12,792 bases of DNA from Clostridia bacterium (GCA_017459315.1 JAFUDD010000472.1:1-12792), one strand, 5' to 3'. Shown: positions 1 through 9,088, counted from the first letter of the stretch. Notes: a model not told the origin generated them from the sequence alone. A program made the numbers and translations.

Positions 1-2977
1 CATGGTGCTGCGCCGGGCGGCCTACCGCAAGCGCAACGATCTGCGCCTATTTTCGCGCGCTGCCCAAGGCCGCGGGTTCGCCGCGTCGATGGACGCCCGC
101 ATCGGGCGGTTTCGGCAAAGCTGCATTTCTCCCGACGATCTCGAAGCGGCGGCCAAACAGCTGCCGGAAGACGCGCTGCTGCGGCAAAAGCTCGGGGACT
201 TTGCGGTGCTCTACCGTGAAAGCGAAGCCTTTTTGTCCCGCCGGTATCTGACCTCCGACGACCTGATGACCGTCGCGCTGCCGCTGATCAAGGATTCGTT
301 CGTGAAGGACTGCTTCGTCTACGTGGACGATTTCGACCGTCCGCGCGAGCAGGCGTTTCGGCTGCTGCTCGAAATTCTGCGCGTCTCGAAGTCCGTCACG
401 CTCACGCTGCGGCAGACCGGCGACCCGAACCTGTTTGATTTGTTTGCGCCCGACGCCGCTATTGCAGATCGGCTGACTCGCGCGTGCGAGGGCGGGATCC
501 CGCTGTATACCGTACAGCTGCAGGGCGCCGCGACGACGCCCGCGCTCGACCATCTGACGGCGCAGCTTTTTTCCGCCGCCCCCGTCCCCTTTGCCGAATC
601 GACCGACGCGGTGGAGATTCTTGCCGCCAAGGATCGGCAAACCGAGGTCGCCTTGGTGTGCGACCGCATACTGGAGCTGGTGCGCGGCGGCAAACGCTTT
701 TCGGATATCGCCGTCGTTGCCAGCGAGCTTTCGGCCTACGGCCCCTTGATGCGCCGCGCATGCGAGCGGCGGCATATCCCGCTGTTTTACGACGCGACGC
801 GCCCGATGACCGGCCTTGCCGCGACCGACTTTGTCCTGTCCGCTGCGCGGTGCGCGTGCCTCGGCTTTCCGATGCGCGACGTACTGCGGCTTTTGAAAAG
901 CGGCTATGCGGGCGTTTCGCAAGCGGACGCCGAGATCTTTGAAAACTACGTGCTGCGCTACGGCGTCTACGGCAGCGAGCTGAAAAGCCCGTTCACGCTC
1001 GGCACGATCCCGCCCGAAGCCGAGACGGTGCGCGCACGGCTTTGGAACACGCTCGGCCCCCTGCAGGAGGCCATGCACAGCCAAAGCGCCGCGGACAAGG
1101 TCAAGGCGCTGTGGACGTATCTCGAAGCGAACGATCTTAAAACCGCCCTCGAGGCCGAAGCGCAGGCGCTGCTTGCCGAGGGCCACGCAAGCGACGCCGA
1201 GCTGTTCTCCCAGATCTGGGAAACGATCAAGGCGCTGCTCGTGCAGCTTTATACCGTGCTCGGCGATACGCCGGTGCAGCAGCGAGAGTTTCCGATGCTG
1301 CTTGAAGAAGGGCTTTCGGGCTTTTCGGTCGGCATCCTGCCGGGACGCGGCGATCAGGTGTCGCTCGGCGACCTCGTCCGCACGCGGCTTGCGCCGGTGG
1401 ACACGCTGTTTGTGCTCGGCTGTACCGAGGGCGTGTTCCCGCCGTCGCACACCGACGACGATTTATTGAACGACGAGGAGCTGAAAACGCTGCGCTCGCT
1501 CGGCCTGTCCGTGTGGGGCGGCACCGAAGTCGAGGCCGCGTCCGACCGGCTCGCGCTGTATGCGCTTTTGTCCAAGGCCAAGCGGCAGATCGTCTTTACC
1601 CATGCGTTCTCGGACGGCACAAGCGAGCTGAGCAAAGCGCCGCTGCTCCATTCCGTCGAACGCCTGTTCCCCGAAAATACCGAGCGCGTCGGCATGACGG
1701 CGCTGAGCGCGCTGCCGATGAGCAAGCCGGTCGCGTTTTCGATGCTGGCCGAGCAGATCGCGCTGTATAAGCAGGACGGGCATTGCACCCCGCTGCTCCC
1801 GCCGCTGCTGCAGTTGTTTTCAGACGATCCCGCCTACCGCGACGCCGCCGAAGCGTTGTGGCGCGGCGAAGCCGAAAGCCGCTCGCCCGCGCCGTTCGGC
1901 AAGGAGACCGCAAGGGCGCTGTACGGCAAAGCCCCGTCGATGAGCGCAAGCCGCCTGGAGCAATACGCCCGCTGCCCGTTTGCGCAGTATGTGAAGTACG
2001 GCCTTTGCGCCGAGGAGCGCAAGACCGCCGAGGAAAAGGCGTCCGACGCCGGCACGTTCCTGCACGACGCGCTCGACGCGTTTGTGAAGGCCGTAAAAGC
2101 CGGGCCGTATACGTGGGCGACGATCACCGACGCCGAGGTGGACGCGATTTTGGACGCGATCCTGCCGCCGCTGCTCGTTTCGCATAACGACGGCATCTTT
2201 TCGCGTGATCCGCGCTTGAAGGAATCGCTGTTTTTGCGTCTGCGCACCGTGCGGTATGCCGCAAGGTCGATTGTGACGCAGCTGCGCGCGGGCCGGTTCG
2301 AGGTCGCCGCAACCGAGCTTTCGTTCGGCATGGACGACGCGTTCCCGCCGCTGTACCTCACGCTCGACGACGGCACGCGCATCCGCATTTACGGCAAGAT
2401 CGACCGCGTCGATCAAACGCGGGACGGCCGCCTGCTGCGCATTATCGACTATAAAATGGGGCGCGAACGCAAGTTCGACCCGACCAAGCTGCTCTCCGGC
2501 GAATCGCTGCAGCTTCCGCTGTACTTCGGCGCGGCAAAAACGCTCGGCGGCGATCCGGCGGGGCTGTACTATATGCCTTTGACGCTCGACCCGCCGGAGC
2601 CGGGCGAAACGCCGCAGCATCTTTTATACGGTCTGACCGCGTCCGACGACGAAGCGATAGCGGCCAGCGACAGCGGCATGGAAGCCAAATCCACGCTGAT
2701 CTATAACGTAAAGCGCACCAAGGACGGCGGGATCACCGGCGCGGCGGCCTCGCGCGAACGGCTGAACGAGATCATCGAGGCCGCGCAGCGCATTGCGGCG
2801 CGGCAGGCCAAGGGCATCCTGACGGGGCGCGCCGACCTGTACCCGACCGAAACCGCCTGTACCTGGTGTCCCTACGGCAGCGTGTGCCGCTTCGATAAGC
2901 AGACCGGCTGCAAAACGCGATGGGTCAAAAAGGTCGAGCTGGACGACCTGCTGACCGGAAAGGAGGAATTGCCGTGA
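1..2977 (+). CDS. addB: AddB, ATP-dependent helicase/nuclease subunit B (5' partial)
   Basis: Second subunit of the AddAB (RexAB) helicase-nuclease, which processes double-strand DNA ends for RecA-dependent repair in the cytoplasm. The reading frame is open from the first full codon at base 2, and 991 residues are visible. The family is usually about 1,150 residues, so roughly the first 100-150, including the Walker A loop, lie outside the window; the ATG at base 2 is probably internal. Visible marks (window numbering): YVDDF near 107-111, the helicase-like GCTEGVFP segment near 475, and a C-terminal RecB-type nuclease with H688, D801 and the DYK triad residues D816/K818. Four cysteines match the AddB 4Fe-4S cluster: C658 in YARCPF, then C953, C956 and C962 in the C-x2-C-x5-C arrangement. 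The stop overlaps the addA start. All visible catalytic residues are intact, so this should be an active nuclease subunit. Confidence 0.95.
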   Translation, partial: MVLRRAAYRKRNDLRLFSRAAQGRGFAASMDARIGRFRQSCISPDDLEAAAKQLPEDALLRQKLGDFAVLYRESEAFLSRRYLTSDDLMTVALPLIKDSFVKDCFVYVDDFDRPREQAFRLLLEILRVSKSVTLTLRQTGDPNLFDLFAPDAAIADRLTRACEGGIPLYTVQLQGAATTPALDHLTAQLFSAAPVPFAESTDAVEILAAKDRQTEVALVCDRILELVRGGKRFSDIAVVASELSAYGPLMRRACERRHIPLFYDATRPMTGLAATDFVLSAARCACLGFPMRDVLRLLKSGYAGVSQADAEIFENYVLRYGVYGSELKSPFTLGTIPPEAETVRARLWNTLGPLQEAMHSQSAADKVKALWTYLEANDLKTALEAEAQALLAEGHASDAELFSQIWETIKALLVQLYTVLGDTPVQQREFPMLLEEGLSGFSVGILPGRGDQVSLGDLVRTRLAPVDTLFVLGCTEGVFPPSHTDDDLLNDEELKTLRSLGLSVWGGTEVEAASDRLALYALLSKAKRQIVFTHAFSDGTSELSKAPLLHSVERLFPENTERVGMTALSALPMSKPVAFSMLAEQIALYKQDGHCTPLLPPLLQLFSDDPAYRDAAEALWRGEAESRSPAPFGKETARALYGKAPSMSASRLEQYARCPFAQYVKYGLCAEERKTAEEKASDAGTFLHDALDAFVKAVKAGPYTWATITDAEVDAILDAILPPLLVSHNDGIFSRDPRLKESLFLRLRTVRYAARSIVTQLRAGRFEVAATELSFGMDDAFPPLYLTLDDGTRIRIYGKIDRVDQTRDGRLLRIIDYKMGRERKFDPTKLLSGESLQLPLYFGAAKTLGGDPAGLYYMPLTLDPPEPGETPQHLLYGLTASDDEAIAASDSGMEAKSTLIYNVKRTKDGGITGAAASRERLNEIIEAAQRIAARQAKGILTGRADLYPTETACTWCPYGSVCRFDKQTGCKTRWVKKVELDDLLTGKEELP
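2961..2966 (+). promoter_or_regulatory. Ribosome binding site fixing the GTG start of addA
   Basis: AGGAGG lies seven bases before GTG at 2974, inside the last codons of addB. The addA frame is open further upstream to an ATG at 2920, but that start has no comparable site and would add 18 residues that do not resemble AddA. The GTG start gives the expected KWNPDQ opening. Confidence 0.8.
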
Positions 2978-5900
2978 AGTGGAATCCCGATCAACAGCGC
3001 GCCATCGACGCCGCGGGCAACGTGATCGTTTCCGCCGCCGCGGGCGCAGGCAAGACCTCCGTGCTGACCGAGCGCGTTTACCGGCTTGTGCAAAACGGCT
3101 GTCCGATCGACCGGATGCTGATTCTGACCTTTACCCGCGCGGCGGCGGGCGAAATGAAAACCCGTATCGCGGCGCGGCTTGAAACGGCGGCGGCAGAGGC
3201 GACAGATGCCCAAGCCAAGAATTATCTACGCGACCAGTCGCAGCGCGTCGCAAGCGCGAACATCTCGACGATGCACGCGTTCTGCTCGAAGGTCGTGTTT
3301 CGGCACTTTTTCCGCGTCGGCCTGTCCCCCGCCGCAAAGATGCTCGACGAAACCGAAAGCGCGGTTTTGCGCCGCGAGGTGCGCGAGCGCATTCTCAGTG
3401 ACCTTGCCGCCGAACAGCCCGAAACGTATCGCGCGCTGATCGGCGGATTCAACGGCGAAAACGCGCTCGTTTCGACGCTCGATCAGATCGACCGGTTCCT
3501 GTCCGCCGACCCCGACCCGGACGCGTGGCTTCATAAAACCGAATCGACGCTGACCGACCGGGCGGCGTTCGACGCGCTCCTTGCCGACGAGCTGGCGTCG
3601 GACAAAAACGAACTCACCCTTTCCCTTGCGGAGCTGAACGACGCACGGGACCTGCTCCCGCCCGCGTTCGACAAGGCGCTGCAAAAGTTAGACGATCTTT
3701 TGACCCATGCGCGCGGCGCGCTGCTGCAGACCGACCGCGCGGCCTACGGGCAGGCGCTTGCGGCGATCCCGACCAAGTGGAATCTGCCTTCTCTCAAGGG
3801 CCTTTCCCCGGAGGAAGCCGACGCCGTAAAGGATGCGAAATCCGCGACCGTCAAGCTGATCAAGGCGCAGATCGAGCGATATGAGACCGACGCCGAAGCC
3901 TTGTTTCAAACGCAGCGGGCGGGCGCGGCGCTGATCGTGCCGCTGTTCGCTTTGGTGCGCACGTTCCGCGCATCGTTTGCCGAGGAAAAGCGGCAGCGGG
4001 CGGCGCTCGACTTTGACGATCTGGAACACATGACGATTGCGATTCTGCAGGACGACCGGATCGCCGCCGAATACCGGTCGCGCTTTCAATACGTGATCGT
4101 GGACGAATACCAGGACAGCAACCGCGTGCAGGAGGCGATCTTAAGCCGCATCGCCCGCGCGGACAACGAATTTTTCGTCGGAGACGTGAAGCAGTCGATC
4201 TACCGCTTCCGCAAGGCCGAGCCGAAGCTGTTTTTGGAAAAGTGCCGCACGTTCACCGGTGAAGCGGGGACGCGCATCGACCTCAAACAAAACTTCCGTT
4301 CGGGCGGCGCCGTGATCGACGCGGTCAACCGCGTGTTTGAAACGATCATGCGCGAGCCGATTGCGGGCATCGAATATGACGCGGCGGCGCGGCTCTATCG
4401 CGGGAGCAGCGAAACGGGCGGCGCGGTCGAATGTCACGTGCTCGAAAAAAAGACCGATGCCGACGAGGAATCCACCTCCGACGCCGAGGGCGAGGCGCGG
4501 CTGATCGCGGGGGCGATTGCCGAGCGCATGAACCGCCCGCTGTTCGACAGCAAGACCGGCGAAACGCGCGCCCCGCGCTACGGGGACTTTGCGATCCTGC
4601 TGCGCGGCAAAAAGCATGCGGCGGTGTTTGCCGAAACGCTCGCCTACGCGGGCATTCCCGCCTATGCACAGCTGGCGGGCGGGTACTTCGAGGCCATCGA
4701 GGTACAGCTTGTGCTGAACCTGCTTCGCGTGCTCGACAACCGGCGGCAGGACATCCCGCTGCTCTCGGTCATGCGGTCGCCGTTTTTCGGCTTCACCGAT
4801 GCGGAATTGATCGCCCTCAGAACCGCGCGGCCGAAGGTGCCGCTGCATGAATGTGTGCTCTCCTCCGAGGATCCGCGCGTGACCGCGATGCTCGAAACGC
4901 TCGCCGCATGGCGTTCGCTTTCCCGCCGCGTGCCGATGGAGGAGCTGCTCGAAACGATCCTTGACGAAACGCAGCTGCGCGAGCGCATGGGCGCGCTGCC
5001 CGGCGGCGTACAGCGCGTACTGAATCTGGATGCGCTGATCGAACGCGCGCGCTCGTTCGACGCGTCCGGCGCGGGCGGCGTACACAGTTTTTTGGCGTTC
5101 ATGGACGACGCGGCGGAGGCCGCCGATCTCGGCGCATCCCAAACCGTCACGGCGAACGTCGTGCGCATCATGACGATCCATAAATCCAAGGGACTGGAGT
5201 TTCCGATCGTCTATTTGGCCGCGCTCGGCGGACAGTTCAACCGCGCCGACGAAAAGGATCCGCTGCTGCTGCATGAGCGATACGGCGTCGGGCTGACGTT
5301 CTTGGACGCGGACGGCTGCAAGCGCAAAACCTATGCGCGGCGGCTGATCCAAAGCGCGATTGCGGACGCCTCGTGGCAGGAGGAGCTGCGCGTGCTCTAC
5401 GTCGGCATGACGCGCGCAAGCAGCGAGCTGTTCCTATGCGGCTGTGTCCGCGGGGCGGAGGAAAAGCTGGCGTCGCTGCCCGCCCCGACGCTGCACAACC
5501 TTCGCAGCGCCAACAACGGGATGCGGCTGTTGCTGCTCGCGCTGAACGGCTATTTGGTGCCGCAACTGCACACGAAGGCCGAATTTGCCGTGCCCGCCGA
5601 GCTGCCCGCCTTGCCTGCCCTGCCCGCCGCCGAACCCGGCGATATCGAGGCGCTGCACGACGCGCTCGATTGGGAATACCCGTATGAAATCGTGACCGAC
5701 CTGCCCGCCAAAACCTCCGTCACCGCGCTCGGCGACAAGACACTTGCGCCGTTTGAGGATCCGGTGTTTATGGAGCGCGACGACGGCGCAACGCTCGGCT
5801 CGCGCGTGCATGCGATCATGGAGCGGCTGCCGCTGACGGCGGTTTCGGACGAAGCCCTTGCCGCCCTTGCCGACAGCGTCGGCGGCGTGCCGAAGGGGCA

Positions 5901-6273
5901 CCTTGCCGCGGTACAATGGTTTGTGCGCTCCCCGCTGTGGCGGCGGATGCTCACCGCCGAACGCGTTTTGCGGGAGCAGAGCTTTGTGCGCCCGGTTCCG
6001 GCGAACCGGCTGATGGACACCGACCGCACCGATCCGATCCTGCTGCAAGGCGTGATCGACGCGTGCTTTATCGAAAACGGCGCATGGGTGCTCGTCGATT
6101 ACAAGACCGACCATGTCGAGGGCGATCCCGCAAAGCACGCCGAGCGCCACCGTAAGCAGATCACGCTGTATGCCGACGCGCTCGCCGCGCTGACCGGTAT
6201 CCCGGTCAAGGAGGCGTATGTGGTGCTGCTGAACGCCAGAGAAGCGGTGCAAATGGTGCTCGGAAAGGAATAA
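2974..6273 (+). CDS. addA: AddA, ATP-dependent helicase/nuclease subunit A
   Basis: Motor and nuclease subunit of AddAB: a superfamily 1A (UvrD-like) 3'-5' helicase with a C-terminal RecB-type nuclease. The GTG start gives 1,099 residues, slightly shorter than the roughly 1,230 of B. subtilis AddA. Helicase motifs in order: Walker A GAGKT at 24-28; motif Ia LTFTRAAAGEMK; Walker B VDEYQD with D377/E378; motif III VGDVKQSIYRFR from 402; motif IV QNFRS; motif V TIHKSKG around H736; motif VI YVGMTRA with R814. The nuclease domain shows H946, D1029, D1042 and K1044 (VDYKTD). The start codon overlaps the addB stop by four bases (GTGA), so translation is probably coupled and the two subunits made in equal amounts. 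The methyltransferase gene starts two bases after its stop. Nothing looks broken. Confidence 0.97.
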   Translation: MKWNPDQQRAIDAAGNVIVSAAAGAGKTSVLTERVYRLVQNGCPIDRMLILTFTRAAAGEMKTRIAARLETAAAEATDAQAKNYLRDQSQRVASANISTMHAFCSKVVFRHFFRVGLSPAAKMLDETESAVLRREVRERILSDLAAEQPETYRALIGGFNGENALVSTLDQIDRFLSADPDPDAWLHKTESTLTDRAAFDALLADELASDKNELTLSLAELNDARDLLPPAFDKALQKLDDLLTHARGALLQTDRAAYGQALAAIPTKWNLPSLKGLSPEEADAVKDAKSATVKLIKAQIERYETDAEALFQTQRAGAALIVPLFALVRTFRASFAEEKRQRAALDFDDLEHMTIAILQDDRIAAEYRSRFQYVIVDEYQDSNRVQEAILSRIARADNEFFVGDVKQSIYRFRKAEPKLFLEKCRTFTGEAGTRIDLKQNFRSGGAVIDAVNRVFETIMREPIAGIEYDAAARLYRGSSETGGAVECHVLEKKTDADEESTSDAEGEARLIAGAIAERMNRPLFDSKTGETRAPRYGDFAILLRGKKHAAVFAETLAYAGIPAYAQLAGGYFEAIEVQLVLNLLRVLDNRRQDIPLLSVMRSPFFGFTDAELIALRTARPKVPLHECVLSSEDPRVTAMLETLAAWRSLSRRVPMEELLETILDETQLRERMGALPGGVQRVLNLDALIERARSFDASGAGGVHSFLAFMDDAAEAADLGASQTVTANVVRIMTIHKSKGLEFPIVYLAALGGQFNRADEKDPLLLHERYGVGLTFLDADGCKRKTYARRLIQSAIADASWQEELRVLYVGMTRASSELFLCGCVRGAEEKLASLPAPTLHNLRSANNGMRLLLLALNGYLVPQLHTKAEFAVPAELPALPALPAAEPGDIEALHDALDWEYPYEIVTDLPAKTSVTALGDKTLAPFEDPVFMERDDGATLGSRVHAIMERLPLTAVSDEALAALADSVGGVPKGHLAAVQWFVRSPLWRRMLTAERVLREQSFVRPVPANRLMDTDRTDPILLQGVIDACFIENGAWVLVDYKTDHVEGDPAKHAERHRKQITLYADALAALTGIPVKEAYVVLLNAREAVQMVLGKE

Positions 6274-6275
6274 AA

Positions 6276-7562
6276 ATGGTTCTTCCGCAAGAATTTTTGA
6301 CCCGTATGCAATCGCAGCTCGGGCAGGCCTATCCCGCCTACCTTGCCGCGATGGACGAGCCGCCGAAAAGCGCGCTTCGCGTGAATACGCTGAAGGTCGC
6401 GCCGGACGCGCTGCAGCCGCTGCTTTCGGCGCCGCTTGTTCCGATTGACGGCGCCTTGGACGGCTTTTTGGTTCCGTCCGGCTTCAAGCCCGGCGCCGAT
6501 CCGCTGCATGCGGCGGGGCTGTACTATATGCAGGAGGCGAGCGCGCAGGCGCCGGCACGGCTTTTGGACGTGCGCCCCGGCATGGCGGTGCTCGACCTTT
6601 GCGCCGCGCCGGGCGGCAAAACGACGCAGCTTGCCGCCGCGATGCAAAACACCGGCGTGCTCGTTGCCAACGAATACGTCGCGTCCCGCGCGCAGGTGCT
6701 TGTCGGCAACCTCGAACGGCTCGGCGTGACGAACGCCGTCGTGACGAACATGGACACCAAAGCCCTTTGCGACCGGCTTGCCGAAAGGTTCGACGCGGTG
6801 CTTTGCGATGCGCCGTGCGCCGGGGAGGGCATGTTCCGCAAGGACCCGCGCGCCGTGGAGGAATGGTCGCCCGCGCACGTTGCGGCGTGCGCCCTGCGTG
6901 AGCGCGGGATCCTGGACAATGCGGCCAAGGCCGTCAAGCCCGGCGGCCGGCTCGTCTATTCGACCTGCTCGTTCTCGCCCGCCGAGGACGAGGACACGAC
7001 CGCGCTGTTTTTGCATAGCCATCCCGATTTTTCGCTGCTTGCCGAACAAAAGCTGTTTCCGCACAATTCCGTCGGCGAGGGGCAGTATATGGCGCTGTTT
7101 GCCCGCGCGGGCGAGGCCGCGCCGTCCGTGTTCACCCTCGGCAGGTCCGACAAATGCCCCGCATGGGCGGACTTTGCCGCGTCCGTATCGCTCCCAAAGG
7201 GGCAGCTGCTTCGGCTGAAGGACGGGCGCGTGCTGCTTGTTCCCGCCCTGCCGTTTTCCTTGGACGGCCTTCGCGTCGTCCGCGCGGGGCTGCTGCTTGG
7301 CGAGGACAAGGGCAAATTCTTCCTGCCCTCCCACGCGCTCGCGCTTGCCGCGCCGCTGCCGCTGCACAATACCGTCGCGCTGACCGACGCCGAAGCCGCC
7401 CGCTACCTTTCGGGCGAAACGCTCCCCCGCCCCGCCGAAAAGGGCTGGTGCGCCGTGACGTATAAGGGGTACGCCTTGGGCCTCGGCAAGTCGGACGGGA
7501 CGACGATCAAGAACCACTATCCGAAAGGCTTGCGATGGCTTCGCAATCCTATGGGAAGCTGA
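6276..7562 (+). CDS. rsmF: RsmF/NSUN-family 16S rRNA m5C methyltransferase
   Basis: A 428-residue SAM-dependent RNA cytosine-C5 methyltransferase of the NOL1/NOP2/Sun family, expected to modify 16S rRNA. SAM motif I is LDLCAAPGGKT from 106. Motif IV DAPCAGEG carries C181 (the cysteine used for product release) and motif VI STCSFS carries C231 (the catalytic nucleophile). The last 50 residues (GYALGLGKSDG then KNHYPKGLR) match the C-terminal PUA-like RNA-binding domain of RsmF, which separates it from RsmB/Sun. ATG at 6276 follows AAAGGA in the addA 3' end and leaves only two bases after the addA stop, so it is very likely cotranscribed with addBA. The family is firm; the exact target base cannot be read from sequence. 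The symbol is by family resemblance. Confidence 0.88.
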   Translation: MVLPQEFLTRMQSQLGQAYPAYLAAMDEPPKSALRVNTLKVAPDALQPLLSAPLVPIDGALDGFLVPSGFKPGADPLHAAGLYYMQEASAQAPARLLDVRPGMAVLDLCAAPGGKTTQLAAAMQNTGVLVANEYVASRAQVLVGNLERLGVTNAVVTNMDTKALCDRLAERFDAVLCDAPCAGEGMFRKDPRAVEEWSPAHVAACALRERGILDNAAKAVKPGGRLVYSTCSFSPAEDEDTTALFLHSHPDFSLLAEQKLFPHNSVGEGQYMALFARAGEAAPSVFTLGRSDKCPAWADFAASVSLPKGQLLRLKDGRVLLVPALPFSLDGLRVVRAGLLLGEDKGKFFLPSHALALAAPLPLHNTVALTDAEAARYLSGETLPRPAEKGWCAVTYKGYALGLGKSDGTTIKNHYPKGLRWLRNPMGS

Positions 7563-7600
7563 ATCCCGTTTCGGGGACTGCATCGCGCGAGCATGATTCC

Positions 7601-7617
7601 GCCGCTCCCGGCTTTTT
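7601..7617 (+). terminator. Weak candidate terminator after the methyltransferase gene
   Basis: GCCG-CTCC-CGGC (four GC pairs, four-base loop) is followed directly by TTTTT. It sits 39 bases after the stop and just before the next promoter, the right place to end the addBA unit. The stem is short, so this is tentative. Confidence 0.3.
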
Positions 7618-7627
7618 CGCTTTTCTA

Positions 7628-7656
7628 TTGCAAACAACCTCAAAATCACGTATAAT
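7628..7656 (+). promoter_or_regulatory. Sigma-A type promoter for the DUF1015-aspartate kinase unit
   Basis: TTGCAA (7628-7633) and a perfect TATAAT (7651-7656) are separated by exactly 17 bases, in a locally A/T-rich stretch between GC-rich genes. Transcription should start near 7663, giving a leader of about 40 bases. The leader begins with a small G/C palindrome, GGGG-CGTGT-CCCC (7664-7676), and carries GGAGG at 7690-7694 nine bases before the ATG. The palindrome could be an operator or a 5' stem that protects the mRNA; neither is shown. Confidence 0.8.
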
Positions 7657-7703
7657 ATCGTCAGGGGCGTGTCCCCGAATTTTCAGCACGGAGGGGAAAG
7701 ACC

Positions 7704-9014
7704 ATGTACAAGAACGACATCGGCGTTTTGGTGCCGGATGTGATGCTCCCGCCCAAGGGAACGGACTTCTCCAAGTGGGCTGTCGTCGCCTGCGATCAAT
7801 ACACCTCGCAGCCCGACTATTGGCAAAAGGCACGCGACTATATCGGCGCGGCGCCGTCTACCCTCGATCTGATCCTGCCCGAAGCGTTTTTGGGCAAGCC
7901 GGACGAAGCGGCGCGCATTGCTTCGATCCGTGAAAAGATGCGCGAATATCTGCGTGACGGCGTACTGCAAACGCTGCCGACCGGCTTTGTGCTTGTGCGC
8001 CGCAGCGCCGCCGGCAACACACGCAACGGCCTCGTTCTCGCGCTCGATCTGGAATGTTACGACTACCGCAAGGGCTCGACCACGCTGATCCGCGCGACGG
8101 AGGGCACCATCGTCGAGCGCATCCCGCCGCGGCTCCGCATCCGCGAGGGCGCGCCGGTCGAGCTGCCGCATATCCTTGTGCTGATCGACGACCCGAAGTG
8201 CACGGTCATCGAGCCGCTGACCGAGAAGGCCGCCGCGCTCGAACCGCTTTACGACACTGATCTGATGCTCGGCGGCGGGCATATCCAGGGCTGGCTCGTC
8301 AACGATCCCGCCGATATTCAAAATGTACTGAACGCGCTGACCGCCTTGACCGACCCCGCGGCCTTTACGGAAAAGTACGGCGATCATGCGCCGCTGCTCT
8401 TTGCGATGGGCGATGGCAACCACAGCTTTGCGACCGCCAAGGCCAACTGGGAAAAGATCAAGGCGACGCTGCCCGAAGCAGAATGGGAAAACCACCCCGC
8501 CCGCTATGCTCTCGTCGAGATCGAAAACGTGCATGACAAGGGCATCGTCTTTGAGCCGATCCACCGCGTCGTCTTCGGCTGCGGCGGCAAGGCCGGCATC
8601 GAGGCGCTTGCCGAAAAGCTCGCCGCGCAAAACGGCGGCGCAGCCGTATCGTGGGGCGAGGCCAAGCCCGCCGCGGGCGGCGAAACGCATGTGATCCCGT
8701 TCTTCACCGACGGGCAATGCGGCACGCTGACCGTGACCGGCCCGAAGCAGCAGCTTGCCGTCGGCACGCTGCAAAACGCCATCGACGCGCTGCTGAAGGA
8801 AACCAAGGCCGAGGTCGATTATATCCACGGCGACGACGTGGTGAAGAACCTGTCGAACAAGCCCGACGCAATGGGCTTCCTGCTGCCCGCGATGCAAAAG
8901 AGCGAGCTGTTCCCGACCGTCATTTACGACGGCGCCCTGCCGCGCAAGACGTTCTCGATGGGCGAAGCAAACGAAAAGCGGTATTATCTGGAGTGCAGAC
9001 GCATAGAGCCGTAA
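7704..9014 (+). CDS. DUF1015 family protein
   Basis: A 436-residue protein with the hallmarks of the DUF1015 (PF06245) family, cytoplasmic, with no signal peptide or membrane segment. The N-terminal WAVVACDQYTSQPDYW stretch (C30-D31-Q32-Y33) and the central MGDGNHSFATAK stretch (M235 to K246, with D237, N239 and H240) are the conserved signatures. The length fits a complete family member. From memory, DUF1015 genes in Clostridia often sit beside serA and serC, and a role in phosphoserine/serine metabolism has been suggested; here the neighbour is aspartate kinase instead. The biochemical activity is not established from this sequence. The start is fixed by GGAGG nine bases upstream, behind a strong promoter. 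The TAA stop lies in the loop of a perfect hairpin. Confidence 0.85.
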   Translation: MYKNDIGVLVPDVMLPPKGTDFSKWAVVACDQYTSQPDYWQKARDYIGAAPSTLDLILPEAFLGKPDEAARIASIREKMREYLRDGVLQTLPTGFVLVRRSAAGNTRNGLVLALDLECYDYRKGSTTLIRATEGTIVERIPPRLRIREGAPVELPHILVLIDDPKCTVIEPLTEKAAALEPLYDTDLMLGGGHIQGWLVNDPADIQNVLNALTALTDPAAFTEKYGDHAPLLFAMGDGNHSFATAKANWEKIKATLPEAEWENHPARYALVEIENVHDKGIVFEPIHRVVFGCGGKAGIEALAEKLAAQNGGAAVSWGEAKPAAGGETHVIPFFTDGQCGTLTVTGPKQQLAVGTLQNAIDALLKETKAEVDYIHGDDVVKNLSNKPDAMGFLLPAMQKSELFPTVIYDGALPRKTFSMGEANEKRYYLECRRIEP

Positions 9015-9025
9015 AGGCTCTATGC
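9001..9025 (+). other. Perfect 10-bp hairpin around the DUF1015 stop codon
   Basis: GCATAGAGCC and GGCTCTATGC pair without mismatch around the five-base loop GTAAA, and the loop holds the TAA stop. No T run follows, so it is not a standard intrinsic terminator. It may stabilise the upstream mRNA, mark a processing site, or act as a partial stop that lowers aspartate kinase expression. The structure is seen directly; the role is inferred. Confidence 0.6.
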
Positions 9026-9050
9026 AGCAAAATCGTTTCGATTCGGCTGC
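9024..9050 (+). other. Second stem-loop in the aspartate kinase leader
   Basis: GCAGC pairs with GCTGC as an outer stem, with AATCG-TTT-CGATT as a perfect inner stem and a two-by-two internal loop between. It shares bases 9024-9025 with the preceding hairpin. The 3' arm, CTGC at 9047-9050, can instead pair with GCAG at 9054-9057. The competing pairings could be a switch or chance. Confidence 0.4.
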
Positions 9051-9088
9051 ACCGCAGATGCAATTTCCATCCCCCGTGAGGAGTATCT

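Noticed and set aside
2920..2973. ATG at 2920 as the addA start.
   Set aside because: It would overlap addB by 58 bases, has no good ribosome site, and the added residues do not look like AddA.
7564..7577. Hairpin TCCCG-TTT-CGGGGA just after the methyltransferase stop as a terminator.
   Set aside because: The stem is short and no T run follows; the stem at 7601 with TTTTT is a slightly better candidate.
6099..7649. A 516-codon open frame on the minus strand opposite the methyltransferase gene, and similar long antisense frames opposite addB, addA, the DUF1015 gene and aspartate kinase.
   Set aside because: Long antisense frames are expected in GC-rich genes. Their products are arginine-rich with low complexity, show no family motifs, and lie opposite genes with clear catalytic motifs.
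9015..9088. Lysine riboswitch or T-box ahead of aspartate kinase.
   Set aside because: The gap is 74 bases, well below the size of either element, and has no T-box sequence or terminator/antiterminator with a T run.
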